DNA of 19,882 bases from Mageeibacillus sp. UBA5442 (GTDB lineage: Bacteria; Bacillota; Clostridia; Saccharofermentanales; DTU023). Below the pieces are notes generated by a model. The model was given only the letters and a program-made list of their open reading frames with translations, was not told where the DNA came from and made no database searches. Both the position numbers and the translations under genes were made by a program. This document shows, piece by piece, positions 8,801 through 15,519 of the stretch. The first letter of the stretch is position 1, and every line of letters begins with the position of its first letter. The stretch covers positions 1 to 19,882 of the forward strand of contig DIRG01000045.1 in NCBI GenBank assembly GCA_002427475.1, in the 5' to 3' direction.

Positions 8801-11683
8801 GACAAAAATCGCAGACAAAGCTACATAGTCGGCTTTGCTTAGCACATATTTGTAGTTCGCACCTTTAAGTAGCTTATAGCTACCGTCATCCTCCGGCCAA
8901 ATGCGGCTTCCTGCTTCGTCATAGAGCGTCAGTACAGCATCTTCCGGTTCATAGCTAAAGCTCACATTTACTGTAGCAAGCTTCTTCACTACAAATTTAT
9001 ATTCGCCTGAAGCACCATACGAATTAGAAAGCTCAACAAGGATTTCTTCGTCAACATTAGTTCCGTTTAGAGGAATTAAAGCCTCAAGCATTGGTGAGTT
9101 TGACTCGTAGTTTGCCGCTGGTTCTGCAACAATGCCGTTAATAAGAATAGTGTAGGGCTCTTCAATCTCAGATCTTATTGTGCCGTTCTGACCTAATGCA
9201 ACTAGCAGTTCACTAGCAGTTTCAGAGACAACTACCTCATAAGCGTCAAATTGATCGCGGTCAAAGGTCGGATTGTATACCGCTTTCAGACCACTGTAAG
9301 TAAAGCTAGGTGGTGGCGAATTACGCAAATGCAATTCACGATCCAGAGTAATATGGTATGTCTGCTGTCTTGTAAATTCTCCATCAACCTGCTGGACAAC
9401 CAACTCAATTTCCTGACCGCGGCCTCCAGCAGTGATGAAAGAAGTCAAGGTCGTTTCTGTTCTATCTTTCAAAGTAATAGTTCGAGCTTGATTATTGCTA
9501 TTTACACTTATTGTTTGTTGTAAATATTTAGCTAAAATCGTTCGTCCGCCTGCTGCTTCCGTAAGACCGACAGTCATCCTGCTGGCTGAATAGTAATCCG
9601 GTAGCGTAGCGTGTATTTCATGTGCTATATCTGAGCCTGCAAGATCAAGATAATAGTCAGATCTAGCATTTTGCCGTATTTTGATCGACTCTATGTAGTC
9701 ATTAGTATCAACCGTTGCAGATATTTCTCCATCAGTCTCTGCAATAAAAGTTCCGGAAGTAGTGTAGTAAGTATCTTCAGTTAGAACATATTTATGGCTT
9801 AGCCCTTTTGGCAAATTGAAGGTATACGTGTGATAGTCTTCTTCCTTCTTCAAATTAGAAAAATCAGCTGCGGTTCCGACACTATTTGTCACTTCAAGAG
9901 TGGCAGTTATCGGAATCTTAATGTCCACTGAAACAGCCGGCAACAGTTCCGGTGAGATCGTATATTCTTCACTTATAGTGCCGTCGATATGGCGCACTTG
10001 CACCTTGATCGGATCCTGAATTTCTTCGTCGGTGTTTAATGCTACTGTCACAGATCCGCCCTCAGGCGCCAGTTCATCATTGACATAGACCCGATAGCCT
10101 TGCTCATAACTGGCAAAAGGCGTGGAAGAAACATCAACACTTGTATTAGTGTCGAGTATCTTCGCAGTGTATTCATAAGTAGTGGCAGTGAAGGCCGGTT
10201 CTAAATGAACTGCTCCTTCTTTTCCTGACACTTGCAGATCGGCTAATGTCCGCGGACGCTGCAAATTCAAGGTATATTCCTGCGTGTAAACGAGATCGTT
10301 ATCTACATCAGTCAACGTCACAAGATAAGGGACTGTTCTACTTAATCCTCCTGACGGGATAAAGTAGGTCATAGTGCTCGTTGGCCTACTTGAAGTAGAA
10401 GAGTTCGAAATCTGCACTTCCCTCATATACGAACTATTAGTAGGTAAGTAAGTGATAGCCGCTTTGCGGTATAAATTATCAAATTTTGAGGCTTCTTCTG
10501 ACCAGGTTTGCCCAGCATAAAGCGTAGTTGATGTGCTGTTGTCCATCAAGGCAAAATCAAAGTCAAGGTCCGTGACGGGATCATAGGTCACGCTGGAAGC
10601 ACCGTATGACAAGCCGAAGCTGACTCCCGTAAACCAATAATCATCACCGGGGAAGTCTAAGACAAAAACTTGTGTTTCGGGTTCCTCCGCTTCTCCATTT
10701 TCTCTTGTTTCAACTGTAAATTCGCCTCTAGCCTTTTTGTTCAAGCCTGGAATGCTTGCCAGAAAGCTATATTCTCCCGGCAAGAGCTCGATCGTTTCGC
10801 CTGCAGAAGCTGTGCGTTTCCAACCATAGTTGTTTGTGAAATTTACAGAGGCTTGATCCGAATGCAAATTCTCTCCACCGTGCTTAAGTTCGACAGCGAC
10901 AGTGAATTTTGCACCCTCGTCTTGTTGCTCCGCCGCATCTATGGCAGCACTCAAGTTTTGATATAATTCCAGCGAGCGTTCAGCATCAGTCAAAAGAGTC
11001 GCTAGCTCTCGCGTTATCCCTAGATAGAGATTCGTAGATGCTGTATAGTTTCGCGCCTCCTCAGATCCTTCATACCGCAACAATTCACTAACAAGCAGGA
11101 GATAATTTTCTGAAACGGTAAAAGTCTCGTAATCAGCTTGAAAGACTAAGAGATTGTCTGCCAAGGGCTCCGGCGTAATATCCAAGCGTTGCAGGTCAAT
11201 TTCATCTTGATTGCTGACTGAGCGACCGTACACTCCTTCAACTCCATTGACTGAACTTACGGTTCCGATGTCCAGACCTTCAAAAACATAATCTGTCTTC
11301 GTAAGAGCCGAGGAAATCGTGTCACCTATGACGTAATTTACTTGTACCGGTTTGGCAATCACATCGCTATTTGCTATTGCGACAAAAAGAAAAGAACCTT
11401 CACTTTCCGCTGTTGAAAGCGGCGATTCAGGTGCATCTTCCCCCTCCGTTGAAGCAGGAAATGCTGGCTCATCATCCTTCCCCGTTGAAGCAGGGGGATC
11501 GGACTCGGCTTCGATTTCACTTGCTTCTTGTGCTTCTACGGTTTCCTGCAGTTCCTCTGCTGTGCTGTCGGCTGAGTCCGTAGCTGCCACGACAACAATG
11601 GGAGTCATCTGTACTAGCAAAGCCAGCACTGTTATTACTAACATTAAGTTTTTCAGTAAGTTCTTTACTTCTTTCTTCATCAT
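5858..11683 (-). CDS. giant multidomain surface protein (cadherin-like sandwich, PQQ-type propeller, Ig-like), TM-anchored
   Basis: This 1941-residue protein starts at an ATG preceded by AAAGGAG. Visible in order are: a signal peptide (about 1-34); an acidic Ser/Thr/Glu-rich stretch with short PxxST-type repeats (about 40-95); beta-rich segments; a cadherin-like beta-sandwich domain (about 480-575); a second similar domain (about 780-900); a PEGA-like segment (about 903-975); a PQQ-type beta-propeller region (about 985-1425), opening with WNKFRGDNNTG and rich in repeated sheet motifs; a Big_3-like Ig domain (about 1425-1505, YYPGEIIDLTGIEVIAKHS); a small helical domain (about 1525-1590); a further beta domain; a long Pro/Asp/Glu-rich spacer (about 1755-1890); and a membrane helix (about 1903-1926) with a KKKKR stop-transfer tail. 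There is no proper LPXTG sorting signal. It probably acts outside the cell as a binding scaffold. The ligand is unknown, and cobalamin is suggested only by the upstream riboswitch and the DUF4430 neighbour. Confidence 0.85.
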   Translation of the reverse strand: MMKKEVKNLLKNLMLVITVLALLVQMTPIVVVAATDSADSTAEELQETVEAQEASEIEAESDPPASTGKDDEPAFPASTEGEDAPESPLSTAESEGSFLFVAIANSDVIAKPVQVNYVIGDTISSALTKTDYVFEGLDIGTVSSVNGVEGVYGRSVSNQDEIDLQRLDITPEPLADNLLVFQADYETFTVSENYLLLVSELLRYEGSEEARNYTASTNLYLGITRELATLLTDAERSLELYQNLSAAIDAAEQQDEGAKFTVAVELKHGGENLHSDQASVNFTNNYGWKRTASAGETIELLPGEYSFLASIPGLNKKARGEFTVETRENGEAEEPETQVFVLDFPGDDYWFTGVSFGLSYGASSVTYDPVTDLDFDFALMDNSTSTTLYAGQTWSEEASKFDNLYRKAAITYLPTNSSYMREVQISNSSTSSRPTSTMTYFIPSGGLSRTVPYLVTLTDVDNDLVYTQEYTLNLQRPRTLADLQVSGKEGAVHLEPAFTATTYEYTAKILDTNTSVDVSSTPFASYEQGYRVYVNDELAPEGGSVTVALNTDEEIQDPIKVQVRHIDGTISEEYTISPELLPAVSVDIKIPITATLEVTNSVGTAADFSNLKKEEDYHTYTFNLPKGLSHKYVLTEDTYYTTSGTFIAETDGEISATVDTNDYIESIKIRQNARSDYYLDLAGSDIAHEIHATLPDYYSASRMTVGLTEAAGGRTILAKYLQQTISVNSNNQARTITLKDRTETTLTSFITAGGRGQEIELVVQQVDGEFTRQQTYHITLDRELHLRNSPPPSFTYSGLKAVYNPTFDRDQFDAYEVVVSETASELLVALGQNGTIRSEIEEPYTILINGIVAEPAANYESNSPMLEALIPLNGTNVDEEILVELSNSYGASGEYKFVVKKLATVNVSFSYEPEDAVLTLYDEAGSRIWPEDDGSYKLLKGANYKYVLSKADYVALSAIFVADPEVTHIDLILEEAVPNENIDPTLDVEWNKFRGDNNTGVTSRETPTSAEDAQLFWAYMSSGMSHVGQPIVLDDYVAIMTGNKLQYLDLLSGELLAEGIMFSGGGLVPVYSDGMIFTPVTNGLQAFNASPRPQTADDVGYSNSEVMVLDSLWTYNDPIGGAGLSPFYVENGYIYGGWQQTRNEGAFVCLSITDEDPTQSHEEKEATWRWIRNRGFHWAGAHVGEKFVVVGGEQSGDDDLTCLDVTTGKVLDTIPNLFTLENRGSVSYDIETDRYCLATKDTFYSVRVDGSGKFYDLAQGSIGGASTSTPAIFNGRAYMGVSGNGQFQSFTGAGVVVIDIATSQPVYAMNTRGYPQSSGLISAAYLDVPHHNPQTGEEETGFAYVYFTENINPGNISYIIDKPGITEPVIFDTLGGIKTASLLFQPKGHHAQYNLSSLQVDKYGTLYMKTDRSYIMAIGQRIDELELRQKPERTVYYPGEIIDLTGIEVIAKHSNGFERDVSAYVTVSEELLLAGQTSIEISFPYALYNNYTPNDYIDSNPSSSFDKLPRPSVSVPINVLNDEEIRSVDDLESLINAIGTVDFTSESLSKIRLARIAYDGSDPVLRPAIRNYQMLLDAEERYELLEQAAKNLLPASEVVTDQNRIVLNVEGPLALHTEDENILKAFTLTLEELKAVENGATITITVEATVLDRIPPTEELFAESGLQQFKLKSTGYVLDIKLKKEIESCQPLYLSSLYGNEKIKLELPLPEEHYETGRSFYMLNIHGGGTYSLKNQADADSNKVVIETGRFSTYILAYAWLDTTPDKETPTPSPSKPQDEEEKDNDNETKPLPAQPDGPDRLPSDSDDLSSDTEDLAATGDGGNRLPVTEQDKDKDPVLLAPEDEGTEAGGEDPETVEVVPGEEELDEADSEGEQQSEEQQVIAEGEEEPEQAVRSFERAGENLGLILLLSVIGLSIIGGVAIFLIKKKKRDDATPDQESE

Positions 11684-11753
11684 TACATCTCCTTTAGAAC
11701 AGATACTGCTCAGGTTTTAACACACAGCCAAATGCCTCTTATTATTCTCTTTC

Positions 11754-12692
11754 CTACACCGACGTAACATTTGGTGTCTTCGTCGATTTAAGAATTTCAT
11801 CTGATATATCTTCAGCCTTAAGACCTGCAATTTTTGCCTTAGGGCTAATAACTAATCGATGTGCCGCCACGTCCGTGAAGATATCGACTATATCCTGCGG
11901 CACGAGGTACTCCCTGCCAGATATATAGGCATTTGCCTTCGACATTTTTACCACTGCTAATGCTCCACGCGGCGACAGACCAAGCGAAATATTTTTGTTC
12001 TTCCTCGTGCCTTCGGCTAAGTCTGTAATATATGCAAACAACTCGTCTCTGACCGCTATTTGATCTACTTCTTTTTGCATTAGAACAATGTCCTGCTTAG
12101 TAGCAACTTGTCGGACATTACTAAGAGGTTGATCAGTATTGCGTTCACGTAGGATGCTGACATGGCTGTCAAAGTCCGGATAACCCATTTCGAGGCAGAC
12201 GGTGAAACGATCAAGCTGTGATTGGGGTAAAAGTTGAGTTCCAGCAGAACCGAAAGGATTTTGAGTAGCGATTACGGCGAAAGGTTCGGGCAAAGCTCTT
12301 GTTACACCGTCGACCGTTACATTCCCCTCTTCCATGACTTCTAGGAGAGCGCTTTGTGTCTTGGATGAAGTACGGTTAATCTCGTCGGCCAAAAGAAGAT
12401 TAGTCATAACAACGCCAGGGTTGTAGACAAGGTCATCCTCTCCTTTCCTGTAGTAGGAATAGCCGATAATGTCTGAAGGAGTAGTGTCGGGTGTACATTG
12501 AATGCGCTGATAATCTAGGTTTAGGGTTCGAGAAAAGCTTAATGCCAGTGTCGTCTTCCCTACGCCCGGTACATCTTCCAGAAGCACGTGACCACGCGCC
12601 AAAAGCGCCATCAGAACCTTGCTAATAACGTTATCCTTACCTACAATTACCTTCTTTACTTCAGAAATTATTTCTTGAGCTTTCTTGGACAT
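11754..12692 (-). CDS. MoxR-family AAA+ ATPase
   Basis: This is a 312-residue MoxR-type AAA+ ATPase. Visible are Walker A (DVPGVGKTT, residues 40-48, Lys46), Walker B (LLLADE, 99-104), the sensor-1 Asn in ATQNPFGSAGT (Asn145) and the QSQLDRF arginine motif (Arg162). Length and motifs are intact, so it should hydrolyse ATP. MoxR proteins act as chaperone-like motors for neighbouring DUF58 or VWA proteins, and a DUF58 gene lies in the same operon. An in-frame ATG at 12731 would add 13 residues, but the ATG at 12690-12692 has a purine-rich AGGAAGAGG site 7 nt upstream (12700-12708), so I chose it. It is the first gene after the B12 riboswitch and terminator. It is 70 nt upstream of the giant surface protein gene with no terminator between them. 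Confidence 0.94.
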   Translation of the reverse strand: MSKKAQEIISEVKKVIVGKDNVISKVLMALLARGHVLLEDVPGVGKTTLALSFSRTLNLDYQRIQCTPDTTPSDIIGYSYYRKGEDDLVYNPGVVMTNLLLADEINRTSSKTQSALLEVMEEGNVTVDGVTRALPEPFAVIATQNPFGSAGTQLLPQSQLDRFTVCLEMGYPDFDSHVSILRERNTDQPLSNVRQVATKQDIVLMQKEVDQIAVRDELFAYITDLAEGTRKNKNISLGLSPRGALAVVKMSKANAYISGREYLVPQDIVDIFTDVAAHRLVISPKAKIAGLKAEDISDEILKSTKTPNVTSV

Positions 12693-12740
12693 CGTTTTAC
12701 CTCTTCCTATTTTCAATGCACATATCGGCATTTTTGCAAT

Positions 12741-12771
12741 AAAAAAAACACTACTGCTTCGGCGTAGTGTT
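12741..12771 (-). terminator. intrinsic terminator between B12 riboswitch and moxR gene
   Basis: On the minus strand an 8-bp stem (AACACTAC / GTAGTGTT), extended inward by a GC/GC pair around a CGAA loop with one bulged A, is followed directly by eight T residues (12748-12741). There is no T-tract in the other direction, so it serves leftward transcription. It lies between the riboswitch aptamer and the moxR start codon, 49 nt upstream of the ATG, which is where a transcription-attenuating expression platform is expected. Confidence 0.85.
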
Positions 12772-12782
12772 CATTAACAAAT

Positions 12783-12837
12783 AAAAAAATGTCCTGCTTT
12801 CCCACCGAAAGTACAGTGCACGGTCAAAAAAAGCAGG
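12783..12837 (-). promoter_or_regulatory. riboswitch expression platform: first hairpin with T-tract
   Basis: On the minus strand CCTGCTTT (12830-12837) can pair with AAAGCAGG (12793-12800), enclosing a further ACCG/CGGT pairing. A run of seven T (12789-12783) follows a few bases later, so it resembles a second terminator. Its 5' arm overlaps the 3' arm of the proposed aptamer P1 stem and the B12 box, so ligand binding and this hairpin should compete. Whether it acts as terminator or antiterminator cannot be decided by eye. Confidence 0.6.
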
Positions 12838-12978
12838 TCTCCTGGCTCGAAATCATCCTACAAGCTTCTACCTTCCCGATTGCTCAGTGGTGGTCGTGAA
12901 GCTTTCGTCCTTCTTACAGTAGCGGGGGCTGCTGTGGTATTGCACCACATTCCCTTTTAAAGCATAAATGCTACTTTT
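12829..12978 (-). ncRNA. cobalamin (B12) riboswitch aptamer
   Basis: Read on the minus strand, the segment has the conserved blocks of the cobalamin riboswitch in order: GGGAA followed by a perfect GTGGT/ACCAC hairpin (12933-12949 region); the core CCGCTACTGTAAGAAGGA (12908-12925); CCACTG with CGGGAAGG (12871-12893); AGGATGA; and the B12 box AGCCAGGAGACCTGC (12833-12847). A closing P1 stem can form between AAAAGUAG (12971-12978) and CUGCUUUU (12829-12836) with one G-U pair. This class senses adenosyl- or methylcobalamin and usually lowers expression when ligand is bound. It lies 137 nt upstream of the moxR start with no other gene between, so it should control the whole moxR-to-transglutaminase operon. 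Confidence 0.94.
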
Positions 12979-13056
12979 AATATCATTCCGTAAAATATTC
13001 AATTTTTAAATAGCCTCTGCGGCTCTGCTTCTAATTAAATCTCTAAAAGCATTTGC

Positions 13057-13085
13057 ATCATAGCACAGTGATTTTTCCGCTGCAA
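13057..13085 (-). promoter_or_regulatory. promoter of the B12-riboswitch operon
   Basis: On the minus strand TTGCAG (13080-13085) and TATGAT (13057-13062) are separated by exactly 17 bp, and TGC immediately before the -10 gives an extended -10 element. Transcription would begin near 13050, about 70 nt before the aptamer. The stretch 12693-13242 holds no gene; it holds this promoter, the riboswitch with its terminator, and the promoter of the plus-strand gene. Confidence 0.75.
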
Positions 13086-13143
13086 TTAACTTAAGGTGCA
13101 TAAACCTAAGATTCGTCAATACGCATGCAAATCCAGTAAACAT

Positions 13144-13172
13144 TTGATAATTACCACTAGTTGAGTTATAAC
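13144..13172 (+). promoter_or_regulatory. promoter of the DUF2500 gene
   Basis: TTGATA (13144-13149) and TATAAC (13167-13172) are separated by 17 bp; each differs from the sigma-A consensus at one base. The start codon of the plus-strand gene follows about 70 nt later. The promoter diverges from the operon promoter at 13057-13085, with little over 50 bp between the two -35 boxes. Confidence 0.6.
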
Positions 13173-13242
13173 TTCGTTAGATCCTGCCAGTTACATAGCA
13201 AAAAAGGGTAGAATAAATGTATTAAACAGAAAGAGATATATT

Positions 13243-13641
13243 ATGAGAAATTTACTCTTTGGTTTCAATATGGTCGAAGGTATGTTTTCAATTGTGCCCT
13301 TCTTAGTCATATCAGGCTTCGCCCTAGTCTTCGTCCTGATCATCGTTCAAGTGATTAGGAGCGGCAAAACTTGGCACAAAAACAACAATTCTCCGCTCTT
13401 AAAGGTCGATGCCACCATCGCCACTAAGCGCGCCGACGTGCACACGCACCACCACAGCACAGGCACTAACGATATGCACAACTACTCCTCTTCCACCACC
13501 TACTTTGTCACTTTCGAGGTAGAAAGCGGAGACCGCATGGAATTCAAAGTCCCTCACAGCGAATACGGTTTGTTGCGAGAAGATGATCGCGGCCAGCTCT
13601 CGTTCCAGGGCAGCCGCTATATTAGCTTCGACCGCAAGTAG
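13243..13641 (+). CDS. DUF2500 small membrane protein
   Basis: This 132-residue protein has one membrane helix near the N-terminus (about residues 14-38) and a soluble domain of the DUF2500 type. The domain runs from PLLKVDATIATKRADV through a His-rich loop to a YFVTFEVESGDRMEFKVP strand and a GLLREDDRGQLSFQGSRYI end. The length fits the family. The function of DUF2500 is unknown, and the soluble part probably forms a small beta barrel outside or next to the membrane. It is the only complete plus-strand gene here, with its own promoter and terminator, so it is independent of both flanking minus-strand units. Its stop is 18 nt from the convergent ABC transporter stop. The weak AAAGAG site upstream of the ATG is the only ribosome-binding sequence visible. 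Confidence 0.82.
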   Translation: MRNLLFGFNMVEGMFSIVPFLVISGFALVFVLIIVQVIRSGKTWHKNNNSPLLKVDATIATKRADVHTHHHSTGTNDMHNYSSSTTYFVTFEVESGDRMEFKVPHSEYGLLREDDRGQLSFQGSRYISFDRK

Positions 13642-13659
13642 AACGCAATTGAAAGCCTA

Positions 13660-15519
13660 CTAGGCTCCGGCAACCCGCAGCCGGAGTCTGTCTTTTTCCG
13701 CCAGCAGTTTCTTGAACTGCGCTTCGTAGAGAGCTCTGTACACTCCGTTTTCTTCAATTAAATCGCCGTGAGTGCCCTGTTGCACGATGCGACCATCATC
13801 CATGACAAGAATCTGATGCGCAGCTAAGATCGTCGACAAACGATGGGCGATGACCAGACTACTGCGCCCCTTTAAAAGCGGCTCAATGGCCTCCTGAATC
13901 AGGCCCTCCGAAATTGAATCCAAGGCCGAGGTTGCCTCGTCAAAAATGATAATAGCCGGATCCTTTAAGATCACACGAGCGATCGATAAGCGCTGCTTTT
14001 CGCCACCTGACAGTTTGATCCCGCGATTGCCCACAACCGTATCCAATCCCTGCGGCAAAGTTTCGATCAGATCGAAAATATTCGCCTCTCTACACGCGGC
14101 AATCAATTCTTCTTCAGTGGCATCAGCTCGGGCATAGAGTAAATTCTCGCGAATACTGCCGTTGAACAAATAGGCATCCTGCGTCACCATACCGATATTG
14201 GAGCGCAGAAAGTTCAAGTCCAAATCCCTGATATCTAAGCCGTCAATGCTGATGCTGCCGCCATCGACATCGTAGAGGCGCATGAGCAAATTCGTAATCG
14301 TGGACTTGCCAGCTCCCGAAGCTCCGACAATGGCCGTCATGTTTTGCGGCGGCACGGTGAAAGAGACATCCTGCAGCAGAGGCTTGTCGGAACTGTAGGC
14401 AAAGTCTACGTTTTCAAAGCGCAGCTCGCCCCTAATATCCTGTGGTATAAGGGCCTCCGCTCTGCTCTCGATTTCGACCGGCAGATCAAAGTAGGCAAAA
14501 ATGCGTTCAAACAGTGCTAATGCTCGGAAAAAATCTACCTGCACCCCCAGCAAGCTACTGACCGGTCTATACATACGTGTAAGCAAACTGACCATCACAG
14601 TAACGTCACCCACAGTCAAATTGGTATTGCCGTTTTTGAGAATTAGCACACCACCAATCAGATAGATCAGCATGGGGCCGATGTTAGTAAAGGTACTAAT
14701 AGCCATGCGAAACCAACGACCCGCCATGCTTTCCTTCAGATTGAGCTTGCGGATCTCCTCGTTCGTGGTAGCAAAACTTTGATACTCCTTGTCCTCATTA
14801 GTGAAAATCTTTACCAACTGCTGTCCACTGACACTTAAAGTCTCGTTCAGAATCTGGTTGGCCTCGTCGTTCTTTTCCTGTGCCGCCAAAGTTATTTGCC
14901 AGCGCTTCTTGCCAACGAACTTGGTGGGGAGAATGAAAAGCGGCAGAATTGCCAGCCCTACTAGCGCCAGTAACCAATTTTTTTGCACCATGGCCACGAC
15001 AGAGCTAAGCAGCACCGCGACATTAGCTACGGTTCCGGTCAAAGTGCCGGTCACAACCCTTTGTACGCCGGCAATATCGCCCGTCATGCGCGTAATGATG
15101 TCGCCCTGCTTATTAGTCGTATAAAAACTCTGCGACAGCCGCAGCAAGTGAGCATACATCTTATTTTTCATGTCCTTGCCAATGTTCTCGGACACCCAAT
15201 TATTGAGATAATTCTCCACCAAGCCGAGTAAAGATGAGACCAGCATAACGGCCACAGCGGCCAACACTAAGCCCAGCAGCAGGTTGAAATCGCCGGCAAT
15301 GAAACCCTCATCAATGATGCGACCGGTCAGGATGGAGGGCAGCACATTCAGCACCGACGCCACCACTATGATGAGCAAAGACAAAAGCAATCGTCCACGA
15401 TATGGCTTCAGCCAGCTGAGAATACGCAGCAAGAGGGCGCGGCTTACCTCCGGTCTCTGATCTTTTTCTTCAGCAGTAGCGTACTTAAAACCCCGTCCTC
15501 CGGGTCCACCCTGCCTCAA
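13660..15519 (-). CDS. ABC transporter, fused permease and ATPase (half-size exporter)
   Basis: This 619-residue half-transporter is of the multidrug or lipid exporter type. A Gly/Arg-rich start is followed by a six-helix membrane domain (about residues 30-330) and a nucleotide-binding domain with Walker A GASGAGKST (399-407, Lys405), Q-loop Gln447, signature LSGGEKQR (503-510), Walker B IIIFDEATSALD (Asp527, Glu528) and H-loop His559. All catalytic residues are present, so a homodimer could work, although many Bacillota relatives are encoded as heterodimer pairs; no second subunit lies here. The start is TTG, overlapping the MarR stop as TTGA (15516-15519), and no other in-frame start precedes the first helix. 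Translation is probably coupled to the regulator, which probably controls it. The substrate is unknown, and drug export is inferred from the MarR pairing. Confidence 0.93.
   Translation of the reverse strand: MRQGGPGGRGFKYATAEEKDQRPEVSRALLLRILSWLKPYRGRLLLSLLIIVVASVLNVLPSILTGRIIDEGFIAGDFNLLLGLVLAAVAVMLVSSLLGLVENYLNNWVSENIGKDMKNKMYAHLLRLSQSFYTTNKQGDIITRMTGDIAGVQRVVTGTLTGTVANVAVLLSSVVAMVQKNWLLALVGLAILPLFILPTKFVGKKRWQITLAAQEKNDEANQILNETLSVSGQQLVKIFTNEDKEYQSFATTNEEIRKLNLKESMAGRWFRMAISTFTNIGPMLIYLIGGVLILKNGNTNLTVGDVTVMVSLLTRMYRPVSSLLGVQVDFFRALALFERIFAYFDLPVEIESRAEALIPQDIRGELRFENVDFAYSSDKPLLQDVSFTVPPQNMTAIVGASGAGKSTITNLLMRLYDVDGGSISIDGLDIRDLDLNFLRSNIGMVTQDAYLFNGSIRENLLYARADATEEELIAACREANIFDLIETLPQGLDTVVGNRGIKLSGGEKQRLSIARVILKDPAIIIFDEATSALDSISEGLIQEAIEPLLKGRSSLVIAHRLSTILAAHQILVMDDGRIVQQGTHGDLIEENGVYRALYEAQFKKLLAEKDRLRLRVAGA
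13663..13697 (+). terminator. intrinsic terminator of the DUF2500 gene, inside the ABC transporter coding end
   Basis: On the plus strand a 9-bp stem, GGCTCCGGC (13663-13671) with GCCGGAGTC (13680-13688), has one G-U pair and an 8-nt loop. It is followed by TGTCTTTTT (13689-13697). It sits 22 nt after the DUF2500 stop codon and overlaps the last codons of the minus-strand ABC transporter gene. Confidence 0.7.

Noticed and set aside
11397..11510. short repeats (GTTGAAGCAGG twice) as a mobile-element or CRISPR-like signal
   Set aside because: Two or three copies of a PxxST-coding unit in the low-complexity N-terminal stretch of the giant protein; they keep the reading frame and have no spacer pattern.
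12693..12731. upstream in-frame ATG of the moxR gene
   Set aside because: The 13 extra residues lie before the family's usual start. The downstream ATG has a good AGGAAGAGG site at correct spacing, and the upstream ATG is close to the terminator with no such site.
13654..13666. short AGCCT/AGGCT hairpin as a terminator for the ABC transporter gene
   Set aside because: The stem is 5 bp with a 3-nt loop, includes the stop codon, and is not followed by a T-tract on the minus strand.
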